Positions 18,036 through 26,775 of a stretch of 64,000 nucleotides of DNA are shown here, piece by piece (positions within the stretch are counted from its first letter, which is position 1; each line of letters begins with the position of its first letter). The notes under the pieces were generated by a model that ran no database searches, was not told where the DNA came from, and saw nothing but the letters and a program-made list of their open reading frames with translations. The position numbers were made by a program, and so were the translations under genes. The DNA comes from Streptomyces sp. 840.1 (GTDB lineage Bacteria; Actinomycetota; Actinomycetes; Streptomycetales; Streptomycetaceae): positions 930,001 to 994,000 of the forward strand of contig NZ_RJUU01000002.1 in assembly GCF_003751445.1 (NCBI RefSeq), in the 5' to 3' direction.

Positions 18036-18272
18036 TCAGTCCCTGGCGGTGGCCTCGTCCATCCGCAGGCGCAGGCTCAGCGGGCGCATGTCCGTCCACA
18101 CCGTCTTGATGTGCTCCAGGCACTCGGCCTTGGGGCCGGTCTTGCCCTCCGGGCGCCAGCCGAGCGGGAGCTCCCGGTCCGCCGGCCAGAGGCTGTACTG
18201 CTCCTCCTGGTTCACCACCACCTGGTAGGTGCGGTTGTCCTCCTGGTCGTTCCAGCTCTCGTCGTTGCTCAC
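18036..18272 (-). CDS. MbtH-family protein (orphan)
   Basis: Small activator protein of 78 residues. MbtH proteins bind adenylation domains of nonribosomal peptide synthetases and are needed for their activity. The family signature is complete: [10 protein letters not shown] in the middle, [21 protein letters not shown] with conserved Trp, Gly and Cys, then the second Trp in [16 protein letters not shown] 18270-18272 starts MSNDESWND. No NRPS, siderophore transporter or tailoring gene occurs anywhere in the window, so it must serve a synthetase encoded elsewhere or be left over from one. Confidence 0.93.
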   Translation of the reverse strand: MSNDESWNDQEDNRTYQVVVNQEEQYSLWPADRELPLGWRPEGKTGPKAECLEHIKTVWTDMRPLSLRLRMDEATARD

Positions 18273-18402
18273 GCCGTCTCCTTGTCCGCTCGTCGGTTGG
18301 TTCGCCAGCCGGTGAACGAAGAGGAGGGCGTTCCGTCACGGAGACCTCGTCCGGAGGGCGTGGTGCGACGGCGGTCCGCTGCCGCAGGTGCGGCGGCGTG
18401 GA

Positions 18403-19491
18403 TCAGCCGCCGGTGGCCGCCGCCCGGACGCAGAGGACATCCGGCAGGTGTGAGATGAGCTGCTGCCAGCTGTCCCCGTCGTCCGCGCTCGCGTAGACCT
18501 CGCCGTTGCGGTTGCCGAAGTAGACCCCGGCCGGATCGGCGTCGTCGGTGCAGAGCGCGTCACGCAGCACCGTGCCGTAGTGAGCCCCCTCCGGGAGGCC
18601 CGTGGACAGGGGCTCCCAGCTGTCACCCGCGTCCCTGGTCCGGAAGACCCGGCAGCGGTGCCCGGCCGGGACCCGGTCGGCGTCGGCGTTGATCGGGAAG
18701 ACGTACGCGGTGTCCGCCCGGTGCGGGTGCGCCGCCACGGCGAAGCCGAAGTCGGAGGGCAGCCCCTCGCCGATGTCCGTCCAGTTGCTCCCGGCGTCGT
18801 CGCTGCGGAACACGCCCCAGTGGTTCTGGAGGTAGAGCCGGTCGGGGTCGACCGCGTCCCGGCTGACCTTGTGCACGCACTGGCCGAACTCCGGGTTCGG
18901 GTCGGGCAGGAAGACGGCCGAAACGCCCTTGTTGGCCGGGGTCCAGCTCTCGCCGCCGTCGGCGGTCCTGAACACCCCGGCGGTGGAGACCGCGACCGTC
19001 ACCGCCTGTGCGTCCCGCTCGTCGGTCAGGACGGTGTGCAGCCCCTCGCCGCCCCCGCCCGGCACCCATTTCGAACGCGTCGGATGCTCCCAGAGCGGGC
19101 GGATCAGCTCGAACGACTCGCCGCTGTCCCGCGAACGGAACAGCGCGGCCGGCTCGGTGCCCGCGTAGACGACGCCGGGAGCCTCGGGGCCCGCGGGCTG
19201 CAGCTGCCAGACCCGCTCCAGGGATGCCCCGGTGAACTCCGGGAACTTCACCGCCGGGCGCTTGGGTTCGACCCAGCCGGCGCCCAGGTCGTCGGAGTGG
19301 AAGACGGACGGGCCCCAGTGCGCGCTGTCGCCGCCGACCAGCAGGCGGGGGACCTCCCGGCGGGTGTCGATGGCCACCGAGTAGATCGCCTGAGCATTGA
19401 AATGCGGACCGTCGAACTTCCACGCGCCATCGTGTCTGCGGCCGATGAAGAGTCCTTTGCGGGTACCCACGGTGAGCAGAACATCGGTCAT
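18403..19491 (-). CDS. BNR/sialidase-like beta-propeller protein
   Basis: 362-residue cytoplasmic beta-propeller with Asp-box (BNR) repeats: FHSDDLGAGW, FRSRDSGESF, FRTADGGESW, FRSDDAGSNW, FRTRDAGDSW and YASADDGDSW, about 50 residues apart. Such proteins are often annotated as exo-alpha-sialidase or glycosyl hydrolase, but the sialidase catalytic Arg triad, Tyr and Asp are not evident, so enzymatic activity is doubtful. The N-terminus MTDVLLTVGTRKGLFIGRR is characteristic of this actinobacterial group. ATG 19489-19491. The role is unknown; it may be a scaffold or binding protein. Confidence 0.85.
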   Translation of the reverse strand: MTDVLLTVGTRKGLFIGRRHDGAWKFDGPHFNAQAIYSVAIDTRREVPRLLVGGDSAHWGPSVFHSDDLGAGWVEPKRPAVKFPEFTGASLERVWQLQPAGPEAPGVVYAGTEPAALFRSRDSGESFELIRPLWEHPTRSKWVPGGGGEGLHTVLTDERDAQAVTVAVSTAGVFRTADGGESWTPANKGVSAVFLPDPNPEFGQCVHKVSRDAVDPDRLYLQNHWGVFRSDDAGSNWTDIGEGLPSDFGFAVAAHPHRADTAYVFPINADADRVPAGHRCRVFRTRDAGDSWEPLSTGLPEGAHYGTVLRDALCTDDADPAGVYFGNRNGEVYASADDGDSWQQLISHLPDVLCVRAAATGG

Positions 19492-19607
19492 GACCCGAAC
19501 CTCCCGAAACGCCGTTGTGCCGGATACGGGCCAGTCTGCACCCGGCCACTGACAGCGGCGCGCAGGACGGCGCGGGACGCCGCCGCTTCCGCAGCCGCGC
19601 CCGCTGC

Positions 19608-19666
19608 GCGGCGCCCTGCCGCTGACCCGGACCCGCGACGGCTCCGGGTCAGCGGCAGGGCGCCGC
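19608..19666 (-). terminator. Very strong terminator at the end of the LacI (xylobiose) gene
   Basis: Perfect 23-bp inverted repeat (19608-19630 with 19644-19666) with a 13-base loop. The right arm contains the last codons and the stop codon of the LacI gene, so the stem forms just as that gene ends. Confidence 0.85.
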
Positions 19667-20707
19667 CGTGCTGCTGCGTACGACCAGGTTGGTGGCCAGG
19701 TCGACCCGGGTCGTCGCCGGCTGCCGGCCCCGGCCCAGGTCGAGGACCAGGCGGGCGGCCGTCTCGGCCATCTCTATGAGCGGCTGGCGCACGGTGGTGA
19801 GCGGCGGGCCGATCCACCGGGTGAGGGGCAGGTCGTCGAAGCCCACGACGCTCAGGTCCTCGGGGATACGCAGGCCCAGCTCCCGCGCCGCCTCGTACAC
19901 GCCGAGTGCCTGGAGGTCGTTGCCGGCGAAGACCGCCGTCGGCCGGTCGGCGCGGCGCAACAGCTCCAGGCCCGCGGTGTAGCCCGCCTCGTGCTGGAAC
20001 TCGCCCTCGCGGACCAGGGTGGGATCGATCGGCAGGCCCGCGGTCTCCAGGGCGGCGCGATAGCCGTCCACCCGGGCCCGGCTGCACATCATCCGGGACG
20101 GGCCGCTGATGACCCCGATCCGCCGGTGCCCGAGCGCGGTGAGATGCCGGGTGGCGGCCAGCCCGCCCTGCCAGTTGGTCGTCCCGACCGAGGGGACGTC
20201 GTCGCCGGGATCGCCCGCCGGGTCGACGACCGCGTACGGGATGCTGCGGCTGGTCAGCTGGGCGCGCTGGGCCGCGGTGAGGTCGGAGAGCACCAGGATC
20301 ACCCCGACCGGCCGCCTGGCCAGCACCCCGTCCACCCAGGTCTGTCCCGGGGTGAGCCGGCCCGCGCTCTCCGAGAGGACCAGGCTCAGCCCTTCCTCCC
20401 TGGCGACGTTCTCCACCCCGCGCACGACCTCCATGGCCCAGGCGCTGTCCAGCTCGTGGAATACCAGGTCGATCAGCTGGGACTGGGTCGTGGAGCCGCG
20501 TCTGCGGCGGTAGCCGTGCGCCAGCAGCAGCTCCTCCACCTTGGTGCGGGTAGCCGGGGCGACGTCGGCGCGCCCGTTCAGCACCTTCGAAACTGTCGGA
20601 GCCGAGACTCCGGCCGCTCGGGCGATTTCCGCCAGCGTGGCGGTGCCTTCCGACGATTCGCCGGTCGGCGCATTCTCCTGATGTGACTGGACGTTTGCGG
20701 GGCTCAT
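19649..20707 (-). CDS. bxlR: LacI-family repressor of the xylobiose operon (BxlR-like)
   Basis: 352-residue LacI/GalR repressor. The helix-turn-helix is at about residues 24-45 (TLAEIARAAGVSAPTVSKVL) with the hinge NGRADVAPATRTKVEELL, followed by the periplasmic-binding-protein-like effector domain (DLVFHELDSAWAMEVVRGV, VFAGNDLQALGVYEAARELG, DLSVVGFDDLPLTRW). It is divergent from the solute-binding protein gene at 20859, in the same arrangement as bxlR and bxlEFGA of other streptomycetes. A CGAA-N3-TTCG palindrome lies in the shared region. Expected effector: xylobiose or xylose. The gene name is inferred from context. Confidence 0.88.
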   Translation of the reverse strand: MSPANVQSHQENAPTGESSEGTATLAEIARAAGVSAPTVSKVLNGRADVAPATRTKVEELLLAHGYRRRRGSTTQSQLIDLVFHELDSAWAMEVVRGVENVAREEGLSLVLSESAGRLTPGQTWVDGVLARRPVGVILVLSDLTAAQRAQLTSRSIPYAVVDPAGDPGDDVPSVGTTNWQGGLAATRHLTALGHRRIGVISGPSRMMCSRARVDGYRAALETAGLPIDPTLVREGEFQHEAGYTAGLELLRRADRPTAVFAGNDLQALGVYEAARELGLRIPEDLSVVGFDDLPLTRWIGPPLTTVRQPLIEMAETAARLVLDLGRGRQPATTRVDLATNLVVRSSTAAPCR

Positions 20708-20780
20708 AAAGGGATCGTAGCTTCCCGGGGCTCCGTCCGGCGCCTGGGTCAGGCGCGGGCAAATACCGTTCCCCGACCCC

Positions 20781-20809
20781 TTGACGCACCCGAAACCCGA
20801 CCGTACCGT
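20781..20809 (+). promoter_or_regulatory. Likely promoter of the xylobiose operon
   Basis: TTGACG (20781-20786) and TACCGT (20804-20809) are spaced 17 bases, a good match for a vegetative streptomycete promoter. It lies about 50 bases upstream of the lipoprotein ATG, with the presumed repressor operator just downstream. Confidence 0.6.
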
Positions 20810-20833
20810 TCCGGCAACATTCGGAAGTCACAC

Positions 20834-20844
20834 CGAAACATTCG
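20834..20844. promoter_or_regulatory. Likely LacI/BxlR operator
   Basis: CGAAACATTCG is an 11-base palindrome of the form CGAA-N3-TTCG, lying between the probable promoter and the start codon of the binding-protein gene. CGAA/TTCG half-sites were reported for BxlR (from memory; the spacer there may differ). The same form recurs at 26508-26518. Confidence 0.6.
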
Positions 20845-20858
20845 ACAGAGGTGCGGTC

Positions 20859-22169
20859 ATGCGGTCGGGCATATTCACTCAGGGCACACGTACGGCGAGA
20901 TGGACCGCGGCCGGCGCCGCCATGGTCATGGCCGGCCTGCTGGCCGGCTGCGGATCCGGCAGCGACAGCGGGGGCGGCGGCGGAACCCTCACCGCCTACG
21001 TCTACGGGGACGACGCCGTGAAGATCCAGGAAGCGGCGGTGAAGGAGTTCAACACGACCTCCGACGTCAAGGTCAAGCTCGTCCCCGTACCCGGCACCGA
21101 CTACGTCAACAAGCTCCGCAGCGCCATGGGCTCCCCGAGCGCCCCCGACATCTTCTACAACTGGGGCGGCGGCTCCATCAAGCCGTACGTGGACGCCGAG
21201 CAGGTTGTCGACCTCACCTCGACGATCAAGAACGACCCCACCCTCAAGGACGGCTTCCTCCCGTCGATCGTCGAGGCGGGCAGCCTCGACGGGAAGATGT
21301 ACGGCGTCCCGATGCGCGGCATGCAGCCCGTGATGCTCTTCTACAACAAGACCCTCTTCGCGCAGAACAAGCTCCGGCCCCCCACGACCTGGGAGGACAT
21401 GCAGAAGGCCATCACCGTCTTCAAGGGCAGGGGCATCACGCCGTTCGCCCTCGGCGGCTCCGACAAATGGCCCGAGCTGATGTGGATGGAGTACCTCCTC
21501 GACCGGATCGGCGGCCCCGGCGTCTTCCGGAAGATCCAGGGCGGCGACAGCTCCGGCTGGGGCGACCCCGCCGTCCTCAAGTCGGCACAGACCGTCAAGG
21601 AGCTCGTCGACGGCGGCGCGTTCGGCAAGAACTTCAACTCCGTCGACTACGGCAACGGAGGCGCCCCCACCCTGCTCAACAAGGGCAAGGCCGCCATGCA
21701 CCTGATGGGCTCGTGGGAGTACTCGACGCAGCTCGGCAAGGCGCCCGCGTTCGCCAGGAAGGACCTCGGCTGGACCGCCTTCCCGACCGTCGCGGGCGGC
21801 GTCGGCGACCCGGCCGACGTGGTCGGCAACCCCACCAACTACTGGTCCGTCAACACCAGGACCAAGCACAAGGGCGCCGCCATCGCGTTCCTGAAGACCA
21901 TGGCCGCCAAGTCCTACAGCAAGGCCCTGGTCGACAACGGCGACATCCCGACCACCTCGAACGCCGCCTCGACCCTGGACTCCTCGCCCAACCCGCAGTT
22001 CGCGCACGACCAGTACTCCATGGTCCAGAAGGCGCCGAGCTTCACGCTCTCCTGGGACCAGGCGCTGGAGTCGCAGATCGCCACCCCGCTGCTCACCGAG
22101 ATCAGCAAGCTGTTCGCCGGCAAATCGACCCCCGAGCAGTTCGTCGCCGCGATGAAGGCCGTCAAGTAA
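20859..22169 (+). CDS. bxlE: Sugar ABC transporter substrate-binding lipoprotein (xylobiose type)
   Basis: 436-residue family-1 extracellular solute-binding protein. The signal peptide ends in the lipobox LLAGC, so Cys31 is lipidated and the protein is anchored outside the membrane. The mature part starts [19 protein letters not shown] and shows typical cluster-1 motifs, including [18 protein letters not shown] and [22 protein letters not shown] 20859 has AGAGGTG upstream; the frame is open back to 20781 but crosses the promoter. It is followed after 2 bases by the first permease. With the adjacent GH3 xylosidase it probably binds xylobiose or other xylo-oligosaccharides. Confidence 0.93.
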   Translation: MRSGIFTQGTRTARWTAAGAAMVMAGLLAGCGSGSDSGGGGGTLTAYVYGDDAVKIQEAAVKEFNTTSDVKVKLVPVPGTDYVNKLRSAMGSPSAPDIFYNWGGGSIKPYVDAEQVVDLTSTIKNDPTLKDGFLPSIVEAGSLDGKMYGVPMRGMQPVMLFYNKTLFAQNKLRPPTTWEDMQKAITVFKGRGITPFALGGSDKWPELMWMEYLLDRIGGPGVFRKIQGGDSSGWGDPAVLKSAQTVKELVDGGAFGKNFNSVDYGNGGAPTLLNKGKAAMHLMGSWEYSTQLGKAPAFARKDLGWTAFPTVAGGVGDPADVVGNPTNYWSVNTRTKHKGAAIAFLKTMAAKSYSKALVDNGDIPTTSNAASTLDSSPNPQFAHDQYSMVQKAPSFTLSWDQALESQIATPLLTEISKLFAGKSTPEQFVAAMKAVK

Positions 22170-22171
22170 CG

Positions 22172-23101
22172 ATGTCCCAGCTCTCTCCGTACGCCCAGGT
22201 GCGTGGAGGAAGGAAGGCGGCCGCCGGCAACGTCGGCCGCCCGCCCGTCGGCTGGGCGCTGCCCGGCATCCTCTTCTTCGCCGTCTTCGCGATCGTCCCG
22301 CTGGCGATCGCCGTCTACCTGTCCTTCTGCCACTGGGACGGGCTGAACTCCCCGACCCCGGTCGGCACGGACAACTGGACCCGGCTGTTCAAGGACCCCG
22401 AATTCCGTCAGGCCGCCTGGCTGAGCCTGCTGCTCACCACCGTCAGCTGGGCCTTCCAGACCCCGGTGGCGCTGCTGCTGGGCGTCTGGGCGGCCGGCAG
22501 ACAGCGCAGCCGGACCTTCCTCTCCGCCGTCTTCTTCATCCCGCTGCTGCTCTCCACCACCGCCATCGCGATGCTCTTCCACGCACTGCTCGACCCCAAC
22601 TTCGGCGTCATCGAGCAGATCGGCCCCTGGCTCGGCATCGACCCCAACGTCATGGGCTCGTCCACCGGTGCCCTGCTCACCGTGGCGTTCGTCGGCGGCT
22701 GGCAGTTCATGCCGTTCCACACCCTGATCTACCAGGGCGGCGCCCGGCAGATCCCGGAGGTCCTCTACCAGGCTGCCGCCATCGACGGCGCCGGGATGCT
22801 GCGGCAGTTCTTCCACATCACCCTGCCGCAGCTGCGCAACACCATCACGACCTCGTCGGTCCTGATGATCGTCGGCTCGCTCACGTACTTCGACACCGTG
22901 CTGATCATGACCAAGGGCGGTCCGGGCACGGACACCACGATCCTGCCCTACCTGATGTACCGCACCGGCTTCCAGACCTACGACCTCGGCTACGCCGCGG
23001 CCATCGCCACCGCCCTGGTGGTCGTCGCGACCGGTCTGTCACTGATCCTGGTGCGCTTCAGCGGCTTCGGGTCCATGCGTTCGACGCGGGAAGGTATGTG
23101 A
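22172..23101 (+). CDS. bxlF: Sugar ABC transporter permease (MalF-like)
   Basis: 309-residue inner-membrane permease with six predicted transmembrane segments, beginning WALPGILFFAVFAIVPLAIAV. The cytoplasmic EAA loop EVLYQAAAIDGAGMLRQFFH contacts the ATPase. ATG 22172 comes 2 bases after the stop of the lipoprotein gene, which shows translational coupling. No ATPase gene is present in the operon; carbohydrate importers of this type in Streptomyces usually share the multi-use ATPase MsiK encoded elsewhere. Confidence 0.94.
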   Translation: MSQLSPYAQVRGGRKAAAGNVGRPPVGWALPGILFFAVFAIVPLAIAVYLSFCHWDGLNSPTPVGTDNWTRLFKDPEFRQAAWLSLLLTTVSWAFQTPVALLLGVWAAGRQRSRTFLSAVFFIPLLLSTTAIAMLFHALLDPNFGVIEQIGPWLGIDPNVMGSSTGALLTVAFVGGWQFMPFHTLIYQGGARQIPEVLYQAAAIDGAGMLRQFFHITLPQLRNTITTSSVLMIVGSLTYFDTVLIMTKGGPGTDTTILPYLMYRTGFQTYDLGYAAAIATALVVVATGLSLILVRFSGFGSMRSTREGM

Positions 23102-23105
23102 CGTC

Positions 23106-23999
23106 ATGTCTGTCGACACCCGTCGTGCGGCGCCGCCCACGACGCCCCCCTCCCCGGCCCGGAACGCCACCGCCCGCCGGCGCCGGAAGCGGGGAAACCC
23201 GCTGGCCGGACTCGGCTCGCTGGTCTGGCTCGTCATCGTCGTCGTACCGCTGTACACGCTGGTCTCCTCGTCGCTGATGCACCAGGACGAGGCGCTCAGC
23301 GGCGATCCGCTGGCGTTCCCGGCCGACCCGACGCTGGAGAACTACAACAGCGTGCTGCACAGCGGCTTCCTCACGCTGCTGGGCAACACCGCGATCGTGG
23401 CCGCCGCCACGGTCGCCATCGTGCTGGTCCTCTCGGTGCCCGTCGCCTACGTGGCCGTGCGCACCCGCAGCCGGCTCTCCTCGCTGGCCTTCCGGACGTT
23501 CCTGCTCGGTGTGGCCATCCCGGCCCAGGCCGTGATCGTGCCGCTCTACCTGCTGATCGGCAAGATGGGCCTGTACGACACGCTGCCCGCGATCATCCTG
23601 CCGACCGCGGCCTTCGCGATGCCGGTGGCCGTCCTCGTCCTGAGCGGCACCATGCGGGACGTCTCCGAAGAGATGTACGAGGCGATGGCACTGGACGGCG
23701 CCACACCCCTGCGGATGCTGTGGCAGCTCGCCATCCCGATGTCCAAGGGCGGCATCAGCACCGTGGCGATCTTCTCCGCGCTGCAGGCCTGGAACGGATT
23801 CCTCTTCCCGCTGATCCTCACCCAGTCGCAGGAGAAGCGCGTCCTGACGCTCGGCCTCTTCAACTTCATGTCCCAGTTCGGAGTGAACATCCCGGCCGTG
23901 CTCGCGGCGATCGTGCTCTCCGTGGTGCCGATCTTCGCCGTGTACCTCGTGGCGCGCAGGGCGCTGGTCAACGGACTGATGGGGGTGGGCGGCAAATAA
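23106..23999 (+). CDS. bxlG: Sugar ABC transporter permease (MalG-like)
   Basis: 297-residue second permease of the importer, with an Arg-rich cytoplasmic N-terminus, six predicted transmembrane segments and the EAA loop EEMYEAMALDGATPLRMLWQ. The ATG lies 4 bases after the previous stop, with GGAAGG at good distance. The NGLMGVGGK C-terminus is characteristic of MalG-type permeases of this operon class. Confidence 0.94.
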   Translation: MSVDTRRAAPPTTPPSPARNATARRRRKRGNPLAGLGSLVWLVIVVVPLYTLVSSSLMHQDEALSGDPLAFPADPTLENYNSVLHSGFLTLLGNTAIVAAATVAIVLVLSVPVAYVAVRTRSRLSSLAFRTFLLGVAIPAQAVIVPLYLLIGKMGLYDTLPAIILPTAAFAMPVAVLVLSGTMRDVSEEMYEAMALDGATPLRMLWQLAIPMSKGGISTVAIFSALQAWNGFLFPLILTQSQEKRVLTLGLFNFMSQFGVNIPAVLAAIVLSVVPIFAVYLVARRALVNGLMGVGGK

Positions 24000-24051
24000 C
24001 GCACCCACGCCGCCCCGCACCACCGCACTCATGAGAGGAACCCCTGCCCCC

Positions 24052-26460
24052 ATGGCAATCCCCGCTGTCCCGCACGCCCGCCGCACCGAGACGGTCCCCG
24101 CCACCGAAGGCCCCTGGCGCGACCCCTCGCTCACCCCGGGGGAACGGGTGGCCGACCTGGTCCCCCGGATGACCCTGGAGGAGAAGGCCGCCCAGCTGTA
24201 CGGAGTCTGGGTGGGCGCCGACGCCGACGGCGACGGGGTCGCGCCGCACCAGAACGACATGGTCGACCCGGTCGACTGGGACGAGCTCACCACCCGGGGC
24301 CTCGGCCAGCTCACCCGGCCCTTCGGCACCGCCCCCGTCGACCCCGGGCTCGGCGCGCTCGCCCTGGCCCGCGCCCAGCGCCGGATCGCCGGGGCCGGAC
24401 GGTTCGCCATCCCGGCCCTCGCCCACGAGGAGTGCCTGGCCGGCTTCACCGCCTGGGGCGCCACCGCCTACCCCGTCCCGCTGTCCTGGGGCGCGGCCTG
24501 GAACCCGGAACTGGTCACCGAGATGGCCCACCGGATCGGCCGGGACATGCGCTCGGTCGGCGTCCACCAGGGCCTGGCCCCCGTCCTGGACGTGGCACGC
24601 GACCTGCGCTGGGGCCGCGTCGAGGAGACCATCGGCGAGGACCCCTACCTCGTCGGGACCATCGGCACGGCGTACGTACGCGGCCTGGAGTCCGCCGGCA
24701 TCGTCGCCACCCTCAAGCACTTCGCCGGGTACGCGGCATCGGCGGGCGCCCGCAACCTCGCACCCGTCAGGGCCGGGGCCCGCGAGATGGCCGATGTGAC
24801 CCTGCCGCCCTTCGAGATGGCGCTGCGCGAGGGCGGCGCCCGCTCGGTGATGTCCTCCTACGCCGAGATCGACGGAGTGCCGTCGGCGGCCGACCCGGGT
24901 CTGCTCACCGAACTGCTCAGGAACACCTGGGGCTTCACCGGAACCGTCGTCGCGGACTACTTCGGCATCGGCTTCCTGGAGACGCTGCACAAGGTCGCCG
25001 CCGACCGCGCGGACGCCGCCCGGCTCGCCCTGGGCGCCGGCGTGGACGTGGAACTGCCCACCGTCCGCAGTTACGGCGACGCCCTCGTGGCCGCCGTTCG
25101 AGAGGGGACCGTGGCCGAGGAACTGGTCGACCGCGCGCTGTACCGCGTACTGCTGCAGAAGTGCGAACTCGGCCTGCTCGACCCCGACTGGTCGCCGCTG
25201 CCCGCCGCCCTGCGGGACACGGACCCCGGGCGGGCCCGGGACACCGTCGACCTCGACCCGCCGGAGAACCGGGCACTGGCCCGCGAACTGGCCGAGCAGG
25301 CCTGTGTGCTGCTCGCCAACCCCGACGGCGTGCTGCCGCTGCCTGGCACCGGCCGGATCGCGGTCGTCGGACCGCGCGCGAACGACCCGCTGGCCATGCT
25401 CGGCTGCTACTCCTTCCCCAGCCATGTCGGCGTCTCGCACCCCGAGACCGCGATGGGGATCGACGTGCCGACCGTGCTGGAGGCGCTGCGCGGCGAACTC
25501 CCGGGCGCGGAGATCGGCTTCGCGGCCGGCTGCGAGGTGGACGGCAGCGACACGTCCGCGATCGCGGACGCCGTCCGGCTGGCCGGGGACGCCGATGTAT
25601 GCGTCGCCGCGGTCGGTGACCGGGCCGGCCTCTTCGGCCGAGGCACCTCGGGCGAGGGCTGCGACGCGTCCGACCTCTCACTGCCCGGCGCCCAGGGTGA
25701 GCTGCTGGACGCCCTGCTGGCCACCGGCACCCCGGTGATCCTGGTCCTGCTGACCGGGCGCCCGTACGCGCTGGGGCGGTGGGCGGACCGGGCGGCCGCC
25801 GTCGTGCAGACCTTCTTCCCCGGCGAGGAGGGCGGCCCGGCGCTGGCAGGGGTGCTCTCCGGGCGGGTCAACCCCTCCGGCCGGCTGCCGGTGGGCGTAC
25901 CGAAGGGGCCGGGCGGCCAGCCGTGGACGTATCTGCAGCCGCCGCTGGGACTGGCGAGCGGGGTCAGCAATCTGGACCCGACACCGCTCTACCCCTTCGG
26001 ACACGGCATCTCCTACACCTCCTTCGACTGGGAGCAGCCCGGTCCGGTCCCGGCCGAGATCCCCACCGACGGCTCGGCCGGCATCGAACTCACGGTCCGC
26101 AACACGGGTGACCGCGAGGGCGCCGAGGTGGTGCAGTTGTACGTCCACGACCCGGTCGCCCAGACGACCCGCCCGCAGATGCGGCTGATCGGCTACGCGC
26201 GGGTGGAGCTCGCCGCAGGTGCGGCGGCCAGGGTCCGCTTCCGCTTCCACGCGGACCTGGTGTCCTTCACCGGCATCAGCGGCCGGCGGGTCGTCGAACC
26301 CGGTGAGCTCGAACTGCGGCTCGCCGCCTCCAGCGCCGCCACCGCCGTCCGCCGGACGGTGCGGCTGCGGCTGACCGGGCCCGAGCGGACCGTCGACCAC
26401 CGGAGGCGGCTCGTCTGCGGGACCTCGGTCGAGCCCGTGGCGGAGCCGGCCGCGCACTGA
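24052..26460 (+). CDS. bxlA: GH3 beta-xylosidase/beta-glucosidase (BxlA-like)
   Basis: 802-residue glycoside hydrolase of family 3 without signal peptide, so it splits imported xylobiose or other beta-linked oligosaccharides in the cytoplasm. The N-terminal barrel has LAHEECLAGFTAWGATAYP, RWGRVEETIGEDPYLVG, TLKHFAGY and the nucleophile Asp302 in VVADYFGIG. The (alpha/beta)6 sandwich with VAAVGDRAGLFGRGTSGEG and the C-terminal FnIII-like domain (from about 670) complete it. Sequence style and operon position match BxlA beta-xylosidases. ATG 24052 (MAIPAVPHA) was chosen over 24031, whose upstream lacks a ribosome site. Confidence 0.92.
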   Translation: MAIPAVPHARRTETVPATEGPWRDPSLTPGERVADLVPRMTLEEKAAQLYGVWVGADADGDGVAPHQNDMVDPVDWDELTTRGLGQLTRPFGTAPVDPGLGALALARAQRRIAGAGRFAIPALAHEECLAGFTAWGATAYPVPLSWGAAWNPELVTEMAHRIGRDMRSVGVHQGLAPVLDVARDLRWGRVEETIGEDPYLVGTIGTAYVRGLESAGIVATLKHFAGYAASAGARNLAPVRAGAREMADVTLPPFEMALREGGARSVMSSYAEIDGVPSAADPGLLTELLRNTWGFTGTVVADYFGIGFLETLHKVAADRADAARLALGAGVDVELPTVRSYGDALVAAVREGTVAEELVDRALYRVLLQKCELGLLDPDWSPLPAALRDTDPGRARDTVDLDPPENRALARELAEQACVLLANPDGVLPLPGTGRIAVVGPRANDPLAMLGCYSFPSHVGVSHPETAMGIDVPTVLEALRGELPGAEIGFAAGCEVDGSDTSAIADAVRLAGDADVCVAAVGDRAGLFGRGTSGEGCDASDLSLPGAQGELLDALLATGTPVILVLLTGRPYALGRWADRAAAVVQTFFPGEEGGPALAGVLSGRVNPSGRLPVGVPKGPGGQPWTYLQPPLGLASGVSNLDPTPLYPFGHGISYTSFDWEQPGPVPAEIPTDGSAGIELTVRNTGDREGAEVVQLYVHDPVAQTTRPQMRLIGYARVELAAGAAARVRFRFHADLVSFTGISGRRVVEPGELELRLAASSAATAVRRTVRLRLTGPERTVDHRRRLVCGTSVEPVAEPAAH

Positions 26461-26474
26461 CACCGGAGCCGTCC

Positions 26475-26508
26475 GGGAGCCTCCCAGCCGAGGTGCGGGG
26501 AGGCTCCC
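26475..26508 (+). terminator. Terminator of the xylobiose operon
   Basis: Perfect 11-bp stem, GGGAGCCTCCC (26475-26485) with its complement (26498-26508), and a 12-base loop, beginning 15 bases after the xylosidase stop. Confidence 0.8.
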
Positions 26509-26518
26509 GAAACTTTCG
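26508..26518. promoter_or_regulatory. Second CGAA-N3-TTCG palindrome, likely LacI/BxlR operator
   Basis: CGAAACTTTCG has the same form as the site at 20834-20844. It lies right after the operon terminator and just upstream of the GH115 gene remnant, where the promoter of that gene would have been if most of its body was deleted. Confidence 0.45.
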
Positions 26519-26529
26519 AAGCCCCCTGA

Positions 26530-26775
26530 TGCAGAGCTTTCCGCTGGTGGCAGTGGGTCCGTCACGCCTCCGACAACGTCAACATCACCCCTACCGTGCA
26601 CCGCGTCGCCTCGGCCGGTGTACCTGTGCTCAAATTCTGGATGGTCGACCCGGTGGCGGTGCTCCAGAACCTGGTGACCGGCACCGGCGGCCCCGGGCCC
26701 AGCTATCTGGGCCCGCCGGAGTGCCTCCGCGGGAGGTCCGGGACGACGGTGAACAGGGAGCGGCGGGGCGGATGA
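26530..26775 (+). pseudogene. 3' remnant of a GH115 alpha-glucuronidase gene
   Basis: Between the xylosidase terminator and the next small gene one frame is open from 26530 to the TGA at 26773. It reads SDNVNITPTVHRVASAG, then VLKFWMVDPVAVLQNLV and SYLGPPE. This block is what I recognise as the conserved C-terminal end of GH115 (xylan alpha-1,2-glucuronidase) proteins. No start codon, signal peptide or catalytic domain precedes it, so roughly 90% of the gene is missing. The frame runs on with low-complexity residues until it overlaps the ATG of the next gene. GH115 enzymes remove methylglucuronic acid from xylan, which fits the xylobiose operon next door. Confidence 0.65.

Noticed and set aside
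18036-19491. Edge of a nonribosomal peptide cluster suggested by the MbtH gene
   Set aside because: No adenylation, condensation, carrier or tailoring gene is found on either side within the window.
18403-19491. Annotation of the BNR protein as a true sialidase
   Set aside because: Asp-box repeats alone are not diagnostic; the catalytic Arg triad and nucleophile Tyr are not apparent and there is no signal peptide.
20583-20600. TTCGAAA-type sequence inside the LacI gene as an operator
   Set aside because: It lies within the coding region for the helix-turn-helix and lacks the full CGAA-N3-TTCG symmetry.
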